A stretch of 64,000 bases of DNA from Hymenobacter arizonensis (GCF_900115775.1 NZ_FOXS01000001.1:1364001-1428000), one strand, 5' to 3'. Numbered from the stretch's first letter, positions 8,679 through 18,119 are shown. Translations and numbers: made by a program. The notes: generated by a model from the letters alone, not told the origin.

Positions 8679-9356
8679 TTGCGGAACCGCTGGCATCTCC
8701 TCTTTCTTTTCCCTGCCGGACTCGCCTTCGCCACCTACCCGCGCCTGCACCGCAAGCTACTCCCCTACCAAAGCCACCAAGCAGCTAAAATCGCCACCTC
8801 CCAAATTGCGCCCCAGCTTCGCGACGGCGACCTAATATTCCATACCTCACTATCGGCGCAAAGCCAAGCCATCCAGCTCGCCACGCATTCGCCTTACAGC
8901 CACTGTGGCATTGTTTACAAGCAGAACGGCGAGTGGCAGGTATTTGAAGCCGTGCAACCCGTAAAACTGACGCCGCTGTCTAGTTGGATAGCCCGTGGCA
9001 AGGGAGGTCATTTCGTGGTTAAAAGGTTGTACGATGCCGAAACAGCTCTGACGCCCGCTGCCATAAAGCGCCTGAAAGCTGCTGGCCAGCCCATGCTGGG
9101 CCACAACTACGACCTCTACTTTGGCTGGTCTGATGACCGAATCTACTGCTCCGAATTAATCTGGAAAGTGTTCGAGCGAGGCCTGAATCGCAGAATCGGC
9201 AGGCTGCAACAGCTGCGCGAATTTGATTTGAGCCACCCCGCTGTGCAAGCCAAAATGAAGGAGCGCTACGGCAAGCGCCTGCCGCTCGCAGAAACCGTAA
9301 TTTCGCCGGTCAGCATCTTTAATAGTCCCGAACTGGTTACAGTGCTGAACCGTTAG
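8679..9356 (+). CDS. YiiX/YebB-like NlpC/P60-superfamily peptidase
   Basis: About 225 residues with an N-terminal hydrophobic segment (residues 6-18) and then a permuted papain-like fold of the YiiX type: RDGDLIFH, the conserved His in SPYSHCGIVY, and the Cys in RIYCSELIWKVFE. Such proteins are predicted thiol hydrolases or acyl/amidases acting at the envelope; substrate is unknown. An in-frame stop lies just upstream and there is no early ATG, so the start must be TTG 8679, ATT 8676 or a non-canonical codon. An AT-rich divergent promoter region of 46 bp separates it from the gene at 7880. Confidence 0.8.
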   Translation: MRNRWHLLFLFPAGLAFATYPRLHRKLLPYQSHQAAKIATSQIAPQLRDGDLIFHTSLSAQSQAIQLATHSPYSHCGIVYKQNGEWQVFEAVQPVKLTPLSSWIARGKGGHFVVKRLYDAETALTPAAIKRLKAAGQPMLGHNYDLYFGWSDDRIYCSELIWKVFERGLNRRIGRLQQLREFDLSHPAVQAKMKERYGKRLPLAETVISPVSIFNSPELVTVLNR

Positions 9357-9399
9357 CAATAGCCGGCCGACTTAACTTGCCGCGTGTAACTTATTGCTT

Positions 9400-9645
9400 A
9401 TGTCAACGCTCACCTTCAACCTCGACGACGATTTAGCAATGCAGGCCCAGGAGTATGCCCGGCGAACGGGCACCGATTTATCGGTGCTGGTAGCCGAGTT
9501 GCTGCGACCAGTAGTGGCTGCGCCTGCACGCAAACGGCGCGCTTTGTCACCTGAAATAGAGGCCCTGGCTGGCTGTATTTCCCTGCCTTCCGACTTCGAC
9601 TACAAAGCGGCTCTGGGCGACGCTCTGCAGAAAAAGTATCGATGA
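9400..9645 (+). CDS. DUF6364-type antitoxin of a PIN toxin-antitoxin pair
   Basis: An 81-residue protein opening with STLTFNLDDDLAMQAQEYARRTGTDLS split over a short strand and helix, as in ribbon-helix-helix antitoxins, and a C-terminal tail likely to bind the toxin. The stop overlaps the start of the PIN toxin by 4 bp (ATGA), giving translational coupling with antitoxin first. ATG 9400 is preferred to TTG 9394. It would neutralise the toxin and repress its own promoter. Confidence 0.8.
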   Translation: MSTLTFNLDDDLAMQAQEYARRTGTDLSVLVAELLRPVVAAPARKRRALSPEIEALAGCISLPSDFDYKAALGDALQKKYR

Positions 9646-10070
9646 AAAAGTACCTGCTCGACACAAACGTACTCATTGATTACCTAGCGCGGCGCGAACC
9701 ATTTGGCGCCGACGCCGCCGAGCTCATGCAGGCCGGTGCAACGGGAGAGGCCCGGTTTTATGTGGCCAGCTTATCCTTTGCTAACATCGAATACATTATG
9801 CGACGGCAAACCTCGGCAACGCAGGCCCGGCAGCTGTTGCTGCGGCTGGAGCAACTAGTGGAAATTTTACCCGTCGATGCTTCTGTCATTCGCCAAGCGC
9901 TGGCTAGCAATTTCGGCGATTTTGAGGACGGGATTCAGCACTTTGTTGCGCTTGCTCATCCTCCCATCACTGCCATCATCACTCGCGACCCCAAAGGGTT
10001 TCGGGACAGCGCGCTACCTGTATTTTCAGTTGCGCAAGCCCTTACCGAACTAGACGCTCCTGCTTCATAA
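9642..10070 (+). CDS. PIN-domain toxin (VapC-like ribonuclease)
   Basis: A 142-residue PIN-domain protein. The first acidic residue is in KKYLLDTNVLIDYL (Asp7), with Glu in FANIEYIMR and Asp in GDFEDGIQ and ITRDPKGF completing the metal site. PIN toxins cleave RNA, often tRNA or rRNA, using Mg2+ or Mn2+. All the expected acidic residues are present, so the toxin looks intact. It is preceded by and coupled to the antitoxin at 9400-9645. Confidence 0.88.
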   Translation: MKKYLLDTNVLIDYLARREPFGADAAELMQAGATGEARFYVASLSFANIEYIMRRQTSATQARQLLLRLEQLVEILPVDASVIRQALASNFGDFEDGIQHFVALAHPPITAIITRDPKGFRDSALPVFSVAQALTELDAPAS

Positions 10071-10101
10071 GCAGCAGGCACTCGTTGTTATTTTCCGCCT
10101 T

Positions 10102-12183
10102 TTGCTGACCACTCAATATTCTCCCTGGCTCATTCTGCTTTGCCTAGCCGTGGGGGCGGGCTACGCCGCTCTGCAATACTCGGCCAAAGCGCCCTGGAGC
10201 AAAAACCTGAACTACGCGCTAGCGGCTTTGCGCTTTGTGGTAATCAGCTTTCTGTGCTACCTGCTGCTGGCGCCGTTCATCAAAACCACCACCACGCGCA
10301 CCGAGCAGCCTACCGTGGTGCTGGCCGTCGACAACTCGCAATCCGTTGAGCTGTTCACGCCTAAAGCCGTGCTCAGTCAGGCCACTACCGGCTTGGCTGG
10401 CCTGGCCGAAACCCTGCGTGGCAAAGGCTTCACCGTCGAAACCCGCACCCTCACTCCTACTCCAGGCCGTCCGGCCCGACTCGATTCACTGCGCTTCGGC
10501 GCTGCCACCACCGACATCGACCGGCTTTTGACTGGCACCCGCGAGGATTATAACGACCGGAACCTGGCCGGCGTGGTGCTCCTCAGCGACGGCCTGGTAA
10601 ACCAAGGCCGCAGCCCTTCCTATTCCGACTACAACTTTCCCATCTACAGCGTGGCGGTGGGCGACACCGTGCCCAAGCGCGACCTGCGCCTCACCGGCCT
10701 CACCTACAACCGCGTGGCCTTCAGCGGCAACAAATTTCCGCTTGAAGCCGAGCTGGGGTTTGAAGGCTATGCCGGCAGCACGGCCACCGTGGAACTCCGC
10801 GAGGGAACACGCGTGCTCGACACCCGCCGCGTGGCCCTGCCCGCCGGACGGCGCCGGGTGAAAACCAATTTTCAAATCACGGCGCCGGCGCCGGGCAAGC
10901 GGCGCTACGAAGTGCGCGTGGTGCCCCAGCCCGGCGAATTTACGGAGCTTAACAACGCTCGCACGGCTTTCATTGAAATAGTAAAAGGCAAGCTGCGCGT
11001 GCTGCTGGCCGGGGCCGCACCGCACCCCGATTTGAAGGCTTTGCGCGCTGCCATCGTGGCCAACGACAACTTCGACCTCACGCTGGCGCTGCCGGGGGTG
11101 GCCCCCCTGCGCGCCGATGCCGACTTCGACGTGGCCATTCTGCACCAGCTCCCGGCCCAGGGCGGCTTGGGCAACGAGATTCTGGCCCAGGTGAAAGCCA
11201 AACGCACGCCGGCGCTGTATGTGATTGGGGCGCAATCGGACCTGGGCGCCTACAACCAGCTCGGCACGGGCCTCACCATTCAAGCGCGCGGCTCGCAGAC
11301 CGATGAGGTGACGCCCCTGCCCAATCCGGCCTTCGCCCGCTTTGCCACCGACGAGGAATCGACGCGCCGCTACGCCTCTTACCCGCCCGGGGCCGTGCCA
11401 TTTGGTGATTATCGCCTCGGCGCGGGCGCTGAAGCTGCTTTGTGGCAGCAGGTGGGCCGGGTAGCCACGCAAAAGCCCCTACTGGTTTTTGGGGGCCCGG
11501 CCGAGCGTCGCCAGGGCACCTTGCTCACCGACGGCAGCTGGCAGTGGCGCCTGAGCGAAGCCGTGGAGCACGACGACAAGCCCGAAGCGTACGACCGACT
11601 TGTTATCCGCACGCTGCAGTTGCTTACCCAGAACGCCAACAAAAAGCGCCTCGACGTGTACCCCACGCAGGAAAGCTTCGGCACCCAGGACGACGTGACG
11701 TTGGGCGCCGAAACCTACAACGCCGTATTTGAGCGCCTGTATAACCAAAAAATCGACCTCACTCTCACCGACGAAAAGAAGCAGGTCCGCCGATTCTCGT
11801 TTGCCAACGCTGAAGATGGCTCGCCCCTGCGCCTGGGCCCGCTGCCCACCGGCCTCTACCGCTACCAGGCTCTAGCCACGCTGGGCGGCCAGCCCCAGCA
11901 AGATGCTGGCGAGCTGCTGGTGCAATCGCAGCCATTGGAAGCCCTGGAGTCGCGTGCCGACCACAACCTATTGGCTCAGCTATCACGCCGCAGCGGCTCG
12001 CGGCTCTACTACCCGGCACAGTTCGACAAGCTGGCCGAGGATATTCTGAAGGCAAATTACAAACCGGTTATAACAGCCGAAGAGGAGCTGAAGGATTTGA
12101 TAAATCTGAAGTGGATTTTCTTCGTGATTCTGGCTTTTCTCACAGTGGAATGGGCCGTAAGGAAGTATTCGGGTAGCGTGTAA
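10102..12183 (+). CDS. Large VWA-like membrane protein
   Basis: A 693-residue protein with two N-terminal membrane helices (about 8-28 and 38-60), a von Willebrand A-like domain (MIDAS-type DNSQS near 77 and LLSDG near 160), a long central region resembling periplasmic CARDB/amidotransferase-like domains, and one C-terminal helix (about 668-686). The layout resembles Bacteroidota VWA proteins of the BatA/YfbK kind, probably envelope-associated. The only upstream start is TTG 10102 and the first in-frame ATG is far inside, so TTG is used. It starts 31 nt after the toxin gene. Confidence 0.75.
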   Translation: MLTTQYSPWLILLCLAVGAGYAALQYSAKAPWSKNLNYALAALRFVVISFLCYLLLAPFIKTTTTRTEQPTVVLAVDNSQSVELFTPKAVLSQATTGLAGLAETLRGKGFTVETRTLTPTPGRPARLDSLRFGAATTDIDRLLTGTREDYNDRNLAGVVLLSDGLVNQGRSPSYSDYNFPIYSVAVGDTVPKRDLRLTGLTYNRVAFSGNKFPLEAELGFEGYAGSTATVELREGTRVLDTRRVALPAGRRRVKTNFQITAPAPGKRRYEVRVVPQPGEFTELNNARTAFIEIVKGKLRVLLAGAAPHPDLKALRAAIVANDNFDLTLALPGVAPLRADADFDVAILHQLPAQGGLGNEILAQVKAKRTPALYVIGAQSDLGAYNQLGTGLTIQARGSQTDEVTPLPNPAFARFATDEESTRRYASYPPGAVPFGDYRLGAGAEAALWQQVGRVATQKPLLVFGGPAERRQGTLLTDGSWQWRLSEAVEHDDKPEAYDRLVIRTLQLLTQNANKKRLDVYPTQESFGTQDDVTLGAETYNAVFERLYNQKIDLTLTDEKKQVRRFSFANAEDGSPLRLGPLPTGLYRYQALATLGGQPQQDAGELLVQSQPLEALESRADHNLLAQLSRRSGSRLYYPAQFDKLAEDILKANYKPVITAEEELKDLINLKWIFFVILAFLTVEWAVRKYSGSV

Positions 12184-12200
12184 ACTTATCGAAGCGCCTC

Positions 12201-12286
12201 CTGTGATGCTGAGTCTGCGAAGCACCTTATCACGCCAGGACCAATCGTTCACCGTGATAAGGTGCTTCGCTGGCTCAGCATGACAG
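12201..12286. repeat. Inverted repeat, family C (TCATGCTGAG type)
   Basis: Arms 12201-12234 and 12253-12286 match at 30 or 31 of 34 positions. Core: GCGAAGCACCTTATCACG. Relatives lie at 31491-31584, 56695-56786 and in the outer arms at 31421-31656. It follows the VWA gene and may also stop transcription. Confidence 0.85.
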
Positions 12287-12387
12287 GCAATTCGTGAAAG
12301 AAGCGGTACAAATCCAACCCCATTCAAAGTAGAACCGCCGCAAAAGCGTCCCTACTCAGGCACGGGCAAATTTCCCCGTGTCACCTC

Positions 12388-13062
12388 ATGAAAATCAAAG
12401 CCATAATTACCGGGGCGACCGGCATGGTGGGCGAAGGCGTCCTGCTCGAGTGCCTGCGCAACCCCGACGTGGAAGCCGTACTGCTCCTCAACCGCAAGGC
12501 CAGCGGCTACACGCATCCCAAGCTGAAGGAAATACTGCACGGCGACTTCCAGCATTTAGAAGCCATCGAAAGCCAGCTCGGGGGCTACAATGCTTGTTTT
12601 TATTGCGCCGGCATTTCTTCGCTGGGCGTGAGCAAGGAGGAGTACGAGCGCATCACCTACGACACCACCATAACCGTAGCTCACACCCTGCTGCGCCTCA
12701 ACTCTGACCTGACTTTTTGCTACGTGACCGGCGTGGGCACCGACAGTACCGAGCAAAGCCGCAGTCACTGGGCCCGCACCAAAGGCCGCACCGAAAACGA
12801 ATTGTTGCGCCTGCCATTCCCGGCGGCTTACATGTTCCGACCGGGTTTCATGCGTGCCACGCCCGGCCAGCGCAACGTGCTCAGTATGTATAAATACTTT
12901 AGCTGGCTGTATCCGATAGCCCGGCGGGTGGCGTCCAGCTACGTTTCCACTATGCAGGAAGTAGGATTGGCCATGATTAAGGCCGTGCAAGATGGCTACC
13001 CCAAACCGGTGCTGGAAGTGCGCGACATCGTGGCGCTGGCCCACGGCAAAGTAGCCGCGTAA
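12388..13062 (+). CDS. NAD(P)-binding SDR-family protein
   Basis: A 224-residue atypical SDR with N-terminal cofactor loop TGATGMVGEG (residues 9-18), FYCAGISS near 71, and the segment HWARTKGRTENELL containing the Lys usually in the active site. The family includes NmrA-like sensors and epimerase-type enzymes of unknown substrate. The start ATG 12388 follows a family-C repeat. The MBL hydrolase starts 3 nt downstream, so the two are probably one operon. Confidence 0.82.
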   Translation: MKIKAIITGATGMVGEGVLLECLRNPDVEAVLLLNRKASGYTHPKLKEILHGDFQHLEAIESQLGGYNACFYCAGISSLGVSKEEYERITYDTTITVAHTLLRLNSDLTFCYVTGVGTDSTEQSRSHWARTKGRTENELLRLPFPAAYMFRPGFMRATPGQRNVLSMYKYFSWLYPIARRVASSYVSTMQEVGLAMIKAVQDGYPKPVLEVRDIVALAHGKVAA

Positions 13063-13065
13063 TTA

Positions 13066-14187
13066 ATGAGCAACCCTTTGAAAACCTTACTCATGGCATC
13101 TGGCAGCATCATTGGCGTCTTGCTAATCGCAGCAGTAGCTTTCACCGGCCTCAGCCCGCAGTTTGGGGGCAAGCCCAGCAAGGCCGAGCAGGCAGTTTAT
13201 GCGAAATCAGGCCATTACCGAGATGGTGAGTTTGTGAACCTGGTGCCAACGTCGCTATCCACGGACGGCAACTTTTTCTCGATGATGTGGAAATTCCTCT
13301 TCCGCAAAGACCCCGACGCCAAGCCGGCAGGCCCGCTGCCCATGCTGCCGCTCGACTCGCTCAGCATCACGCGCAAAACGCCGGAGACAGTGCGCGTCAC
13401 CTGGTTCGGGCATTCGGCCAGCTTGGTGGAGCTGGCCGGCAAAAACATCCTGCTCGACCCCATGCTGAGCATCGAGATGGGCCCCGTGAAATGGGCCACG
13501 CCCAACCGCTACAACCCCAGCCTGCCCATCGGCCCCGACCAGCTGCCACCCATCGACGCCGTGCTGATTTCGCACGACCACTACGACCACCTCGACTACG
13601 CCACCATTCGGCGCATCAAGGACAAAGTGGCCCGGTTCTACGTGCCGCTTGGCATTGGCCCCCACCTGCGGGCCTGGGGCGTGGCCCCGGAGCGCATTAC
13701 GGAAATGAATTGGGGCAACGAAGCCACCGTCGATGGCCTCACGCTGATATGCACGCCCAGCCGCCACTTTTCCGGCCGCGGGCTCACCAACCGTAATTCC
13801 ACGCTTTGGAGCTCCTGGGTAATGAAGTCGGCCACCAAGCGCCTCTTCTATAGTGGCGACGGTGGCTACGGCCCCCACTTCAGCACCATTGGGGCTACCT
13901 ACGGTCCTTTCGACCTGACCTTGATGGAATGCGGGCAGTACGACCAGCAATGGTCGCAAATACACATGCTGCCCGAGCAGAGCGTGCAGGCCGCCCGTGA
14001 CCTCCGCAGCCAGATGATGTTGCCTGTGCATTGGGGCGCCTATACCGAGGCCAACCACGCCTGGAACGACCCCATCAACCGCGCCACGGCCGAGGCTGCC
14101 CGTTTACAGCAGCCCATCACCACGCCGCGCCTCGGCGAACCGGTTACTTTGGGAGCCGAGTTGCCCAGCGCCCGCTGGTGGGAGTAG
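13066..14187 (+). CDS. MBL-fold metallohydrolase, NAPE-PLD-like
   Basis: A 373-residue metallo-beta-lactamase-fold protein with an N-terminal membrane anchor (about residues 8-27). The zinc motif is SHDHYDHLD near 167-175; further His and Asp ligands are in PSRHFSGRG, YSGDGGYG and MLPVHWGAY. This order and the WFGHSASLVE entry strand resemble N-acylphosphatidylethanolamine-hydrolysing phospholipase D and UlaG-like enzymes. It probably acts outside the cytoplasmic membrane; the substrate may be a lipid, but this is inference. Translationally near-coupled to the SDR upstream. Confidence 0.87.
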   Translation: MSNPLKTLLMASGSIIGVLLIAAVAFTGLSPQFGGKPSKAEQAVYAKSGHYRDGEFVNLVPTSLSTDGNFFSMMWKFLFRKDPDAKPAGPLPMLPLDSLSITRKTPETVRVTWFGHSASLVELAGKNILLDPMLSIEMGPVKWATPNRYNPSLPIGPDQLPPIDAVLISHDHYDHLDYATIRRIKDKVARFYVPLGIGPHLRAWGVAPERITEMNWGNEATVDGLTLICTPSRHFSGRGLTNRNSTLWSSWVMKSATKRLFYSGDGGYGPHFSTIGATYGPFDLTLMECGQYDQQWSQIHMLPEQSVQAARDLRSQMMLPVHWGAYTEANHAWNDPINRATAEAARLQQPITTPRLGEPVTLGAELPSARWWE

Positions 14188-14299
14188 CGCACGTAGCGCG
14201 AACTTTGCAATTCGCGTCCCCGCCGGAAACACGAACGGGTCGTTCAATTATTTCCAACGGCGCACGTAGCGCGAACTGCAAAGTTCACGCTACGTGCGC
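14187..14299. repeat. Degenerate inverted repeat, family A
   Basis: CACGTAGCGCGAACTTTGCA at the left and CACGTAGCGCGAACTGCAAA at the right, the right copy forming its own hairpin with AAGTTCACGCTACGTG. It contains the same core as 1006-1101 but has decayed. It lies between the MBL gene and the pseudouridine synthase. Confidence 0.7.
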
Positions 14300-14316
14300 T
14301 GCCTTTTTCCCCTGAT

Positions 14317-14991
14317 ATGCGCTACATCCTCCTCAACAAGCCCTACGAAGTCCTTACCCAGTTCACCGACGAGCATGGCCGCGCCACGCTCAAGGATTTC
14401 GTGCCCGTACCGGGCATCTACCCCGTGGGCCGGCTTGATTTTGACAGTGAGGGCCTGCTCCTGCTCACCGACGACAAAGCCCTGCAGCACCGCCTCAGCG
14501 ACCCCAAGTTTAAAGTACCCAAAACGTATTGGGCCCAGGTCGAAGGCACTGTTTCGGAAGAAGCGCTGGACAAACTGCGGCGTGGCGTCAAGATTAAAGA
14601 AGGCCTGACCGCCCCCGCCCGGGCCGAGGTACTACCCGAACCAGCCGAGCTCTGGGAGCGCAGCACGCCCATTCGCTTCCGGGCCAGCATTCCCACCAGC
14701 TGGCTCGCCATCACCATTTCGCAGGGCATGAACCGTCAGGTGCGCAAGATGTGCGCTGCCGTGGGCCTGCCTTGCCTGCGCCTCATCCGCGTGACCATCG
14801 ATGAAATGGACCTCGGCGAATTAGCCCCCGGCCAGTGGCGCGAGCTGACACTGGAAGAGTCGCGCAAGCTGAAGGCGAAGTTTTCGGCGACGAAGAACCC
14901 GGCGAACCGGAAAGTGGCCGTGAAGGGAAGCAAAGAGTCGCCAGCAGCTCCGCCTGCGAAAGGTTCTACCAACCCACGGCGTTCGGTATAA
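14317..14991 (+). CDS. rluE: rRNA pseudouridine synthase, RluE/RsuA family
   Basis: A 224-residue pseudouridine synthase. The catalytic block VGRLDFDSEGLLLLTDD has the nucleophilic Asp, and MNRQVRKMCAAVGLPCLRLIRV is the family's second motif. The absence of an N-terminal S4 domain and the overall length fit RluE, which modifies 23S rRNA, better than RsuA or RluB. The C-terminal tail is basic and low-complexity (KNPANRKVAVKGSKES), common in GC-rich Bacteroidota. The exact rRNA position cannot be read from the sequence. Confidence 0.88.
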   Translation: MRYILLNKPYEVLTQFTDEHGRATLKDFVPVPGIYPVGRLDFDSEGLLLLTDDKALQHRLSDPKFKVPKTYWAQVEGTVSEEALDKLRRGVKIKEGLTAPARAEVLPEPAELWERSTPIRFRASIPTSWLAITISQGMNRQVRKMCAAVGLPCLRLIRVTIDEMDLGELAPGQWRELTLEESRKLKAKFSATKNPANRKVAVKGSKESPAAPPAKGSTNPRRSV

Positions 14992-15151
14992 AACGTTTTC
15001 GCACTGAGCTCATAAAACAGAGCGCACAGAGTTGCACAAGGTTTTATCTCAAATTCCGTGAGCTCTGTGTGATAGAAATGTCAGGAAAAGTCACCTCTAC
15101 AGCATCAAATCAAGTCAGCAAGTCGGTCGCCCAGCCAGGGCGCGCCAGTTC

Positions 15152-15168
15152 GGTGACAATCTGTCACC
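15152..15168. promoter_or_regulatory. 17-bp palindrome upstream of dnaK
   Basis: GGTGACA-ATC-TGTCACC is a perfect palindrome with a 3-nt centre, about 100 nt before the dnaK start. No CIRCE element (TTAGCACTC inverted repeat) is present in this 274-nt region. It may be an operator, but this is only inferred from position and symmetry. Confidence 0.35.
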
Positions 15169-15265
15169 AAAAGCACGCTGGTACGTTGCTTGTAATCCCC
15201 GGGTAACGGCTGCAAAAGCTGCTTAGACCTGACAATCCTTACCTAACTATAAAAAACATCCCAAC

Positions 15266-17206
15266 ATGGGCAAAATAATCGGCATTGACCTCGGCACTAC
15301 CAACTCGTGCGTGTCCGTAATGGAAGGCAACGAACCCGTTGTTATTCCCAACAGCGAAGGCCGCCGCACCACCCCCAGCATCGTCGCGTTTCTCGACGGG
15401 GGCAAGGGCGAGCGCAAGGTGGGCGACCCTGCCAAGCGCCAGGCCGTGACCAACCCGAAGAATACCATTGCCAGCATCAAGCGCTTTATGGGCCGCAACT
15501 TCTCCGAAGTGCAGAACGAAAGCAAGTACGTGGCCTACGACCTCACCCCCGGTTCGAACAACACGGTGGCGGTGAAAATCGGTGACCGCAACTACACGCC
15601 GCAGGAAATTTCGGCGATGGTGCTGCAAAAAATGAAGCAGACCGCTGAAGACTACCTCGGTACTACTGTTACCGAAGCCGTAATCACGGTGCCTGCTTAC
15701 TTCAACGATGCCCAGCGCCAGGCCACCAAAGAAGCCGGTGCCATTGCGGGCCTCGATGTGAAGCGCATCATCAACGAGCCCACGGCTGCTGCCTTGGCTT
15801 ATGGCCTCGACAAGAAGCACAAAGACCAAAAAATTGCCGTGTACGACCTTGGTGGTGGTACGTTCGATATCTCCATCCTCGAACTGGGCGACGGCGTGTT
15901 TGAAGTACTGAGCACTAACGGTGATACCCACCTCGGCGGCGACGACTTCGACCAGGTTATCATCAACTTCCTGGCCGACCAGTTTAAGTCGGACAACGAA
16001 GGCCTCGACCTGCGCAACGACCCCATGGCCCTGCAGCGCTTGAAAGAAGCTGCTGAAAAAGCCAAAGTGGAGCTGTCCAGCTCGACCGAAACCGAAGTAA
16101 ACCTTCCCTACATCACCGCTACGGCCTCGGGCCCCAAGCACTTGGTGGTAAAACTGAGCCGCGCCAAGTTCGAGCAGCTCGCCGACGACCTCGTGCGTCG
16201 CTCGATGGAGCCCGTGAAAAAGGCCCTGCAAGACGCTGGCTTGTCGACTTCGGACATCAACGAGGTTATCCTCGTGGGTGGTTCGACCCGCATTCCCCGC
16301 ATTCAGGAGGAAGTGGAGAAATTCTTCGGCAAGAAGCCTTCGAAAGGCGTGAACCCCGACGAAGTTGTGGCCATTGGCGCTGCTATCCAAGGCGGTGTGC
16401 TCACCGGCGAAGTGAAAGACGTGCTGCTGCTCGACGTGACCCCGCTTTCGCTGGGCATTGAGACAATGGGCGGCGTGATGACCAAGCTCATCGAGTCGAA
16501 CACGACTATCCCAACCAAGAAATCGGAGACTTTCTCGACGGCTTCGGACAACCAGCCTTCGGTTGAAATCCACGTGCTGCAAGGCGAACGTCCGCTGGCC
16601 AACCAGAACCGCACCATCGGCAAATTCCACCTCGACAGCATCCCGCCCGCACCCCGTGGCGTACCGCAAATTGAGGTAATTTTCGACATCGACGCCAACG
16701 GCATCCTGAACGTAACCGCCAAGGATAAAGGCACGGGCAAAGAGCAGAAAATCCGCATCGAAGCCAGCAGCGGCTTGAGCGAGGACGACATCAAGCGCAT
16801 GCGCGACGAAGCGGCCGCCAACGCCGAGTCGGACAAGGCTGAAACCGAGCGCATCAGCAAGGTGAACGCTGCCGACTCGATGATTTTCCAGACGGAGAAG
16901 CAGTTGAAGGAGTACGGCGACAAGCTGAGCGGTGGCAACAAAACCGCCATCGAAGGCGCGCTGGCCGACCTCAAATCGGCGCACGAAAGCAAGGACCTCG
17001 CTCGCATTGACTCGGCCATGGAGGCCATCAACGCGGCTTGGCAGGCGGCCTCGCAAGAGATGTACGCCGCTGGCGGTGCCGGCGATGGCCAAGGCCAGCC
17101 CGGCGGGGGCTTCCCCGGCGGCGACGGTCAGAGCCAGAACGGCAACGGCCAGCCCCAGGGCGACCACGTGACCGACGTTGACTACGAAGAAGTAGACGGC
17201 AAATAA
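15266..17206 (+). CDS. dnaK: Molecular chaperone DnaK (Hsp70)
   Basis: A full-length Hsp70 of 646 residues. The ATPase domain carries [16 protein letters not shown], the phosphate-2 segment [15 protein letters not shown] and the linker [16 protein letters not shown] before the substrate-binding domain. The Gly/Gln-rich tail ends in [10 protein letters not shown], the EEVD-like tail of bacterial DnaK. It folds nascent and stressed proteins with DnaJ and GrpE, neither of which is adjacent. The start [10 protein letters not shown] is unambiguous. It is monocistronic and followed by a strong hairpin terminator. Confidence 0.98.
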   Translation: MGKIIGIDLGTTNSCVSVMEGNEPVVIPNSEGRRTTPSIVAFLDGGKGERKVGDPAKRQAVTNPKNTIASIKRFMGRNFSEVQNESKYVAYDLTPGSNNTVAVKIGDRNYTPQEISAMVLQKMKQTAEDYLGTTVTEAVITVPAYFNDAQRQATKEAGAIAGLDVKRIINEPTAAALAYGLDKKHKDQKIAVYDLGGGTFDISILELGDGVFEVLSTNGDTHLGGDDFDQVIINFLADQFKSDNEGLDLRNDPMALQRLKEAAEKAKVELSSSTETEVNLPYITATASGPKHLVVKLSRAKFEQLADDLVRRSMEPVKKALQDAGLSTSDINEVILVGGSTRIPRIQEEVEKFFGKKPSKGVNPDEVVAIGAAIQGGVLTGEVKDVLLLDVTPLSLGIETMGGVMTKLIESNTTIPTKKSETFSTASDNQPSVEIHVLQGERPLANQNRTIGKFHLDSIPPAPRGVPQIEVIFDIDANGILNVTAKDKGTGKEQKIRIEASSGLSEDDIKRMRDEAAANAESDKAETERISKVNAADSMIFQTEKQLKEYGDKLSGGNKTAIEGALADLKSAHESKDLARIDSAMEAINAAWQAASQEMYAAGGAGDGQGQPGGGFPGGDGQSQNGNGQPQGDHVTDVDYEEVDGK

Positions 17207-17228
17207 TTTGGTTGCTGCTTAAATACAG

Positions 17229-17264
17229 AAAGGCTGGAAGCGCACTGCTTCCAGCCTTTTTTTG
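17229..17264 (+). terminator. Rho-independent terminator of dnaK
   Basis: Stem AAAGGCTGGAAGC / GCTTCCAGCCTTT with a 5-nt loop, followed by a T run. It lies 23 nt after the dnaK stop. Confidence 0.9.
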
Positions 17265-17382
17265 TGCTTTGCCGGCTGAAAACCAGCCAGTCTGTTTTGC
17301 ATGCCTAACTCCGCTTTGGGCAAAAGCCCAATGGTAGCGATGCGAAGAGTTAATTTTAGCCCAGCATTAACTCATTCTCGTA

Positions 17383-17403
17383 AGAGGGCCCGGGCGGCCC
17401 TCT
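17383..17403. other. Short GC-rich hairpin
   Basis: AGAGGGC and GCCCTCT around a 7-nt loop, about 40 nt before the start of the next gene. It has no T tract. It could shape the leader RNA of the downstream lipoprotein gene. Confidence 0.35.
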
Positions 17404-17444
17404 GGCCTTTCTACTATCCGCCTGCCCACCTATAGATTTTACAT

Positions 17445-18119
17445 ATGAAATTTACTCCCTACTTATCCCCTCTTCGTATTCTGACCTTAGGCCTGCTGCT
17501 TGCTGGCACCACGCAGTGTAGCTTGAGCGAGCAAGTGAAAGAGTCGCCCAACTCAAAGAAAAGCAACCTCCCCGTAGAGGCGCAGGAAAACCTGGCTTAC
17601 GACCAGGTTCAGTACCGACTCAACTTCGTGGATGAGGCCAAGCTAGGCGAGCAGGACATCTTGTTTGTGCGCCAGGCCACCGACCTCAGCTCCGACCAGC
17701 AAACCAAGCTGCAAACCGCACTAAAGGCCAATGCTCTGCCCTTGCGCCTGCGCATGCGCGTGTATGCCCGCAACCCCAGCCTGATAAACCTGCAGCTTAA
17801 GCAGCTCGATTACCAGCTGATGCTTGATGGCAAGGAGCTCACCAAAGGCGTGACCGGCACCAGCGCGCTACTGGAGTCCAGTTCCATTGTGACCCTGCCC
17901 GTGGACGTGGACATGAACGTGCCGCAAAGCTTGGTAGCAGGCAGCACGCCCGCTGCTTTTGCTGCCGGCCTGGCCGACTTCACTGGCAGCGGGCGCCGCC
18001 TCACCATGCAAATTCGGCCCACTTATGTCAACGCCACGGGACGGGTTACACAGGCTGGCAGCTTCACGCCCGTCGAGTTGGTGACTGCCAAGCGCGGCCC
18101 GAAGTCGGCAAGCCGTTAA
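17445..18119 (+). CDS. LEA14/WHy-like putative lipoprotein
   Basis: A 224-residue exported protein with a hydrophobic leader and Cys near residue 26 in LLAGTTQCS, an imperfect lipobox. The segment LRLRMRVYARNPSLINLQLK followed by LDYQLMLDGKEL resembles the WHy/LEA14 fold (a desiccation-related beta sandwich seen in Bacteroidota lipoproteins). The assignment rests on the NP-x-L and LDY patterns and is moderate. No neighbour suggests a partner. It ends before a strong bidirectional terminator. Confidence 0.6.
   Translation: MKFTPYLSPLRILTLGLLLAGTTQCSLSEQVKESPNSKKSNLPVEAQENLAYDQVQYRLNFVDEAKLGEQDILFVRQATDLSSDQQTKLQTALKANALPLRLRMRVYARNPSLINLQLKQLDYQLMLDGKELTKGVTGTSALLESSSIVTLPVDVDMNVPQSLVAGSTPAAFAAGLADFTGSGRRLTMQIRPTYVNATGRVTQAGSFTPVELVTAKRGPKSASR

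Noticed and set aside
14835..15206. Open frame running from the rluE end into the dnaK upstream region
   Set aside because: Half is out of frame inside rluE and the rest is in a regulatory region with no start signal or similarity.
15239..17167. 642-codon minus-strand frame opposite dnaK
   Set aside because: Long but exactly antisense to dnaK; arises from GC-rich codon bias. No known domain.
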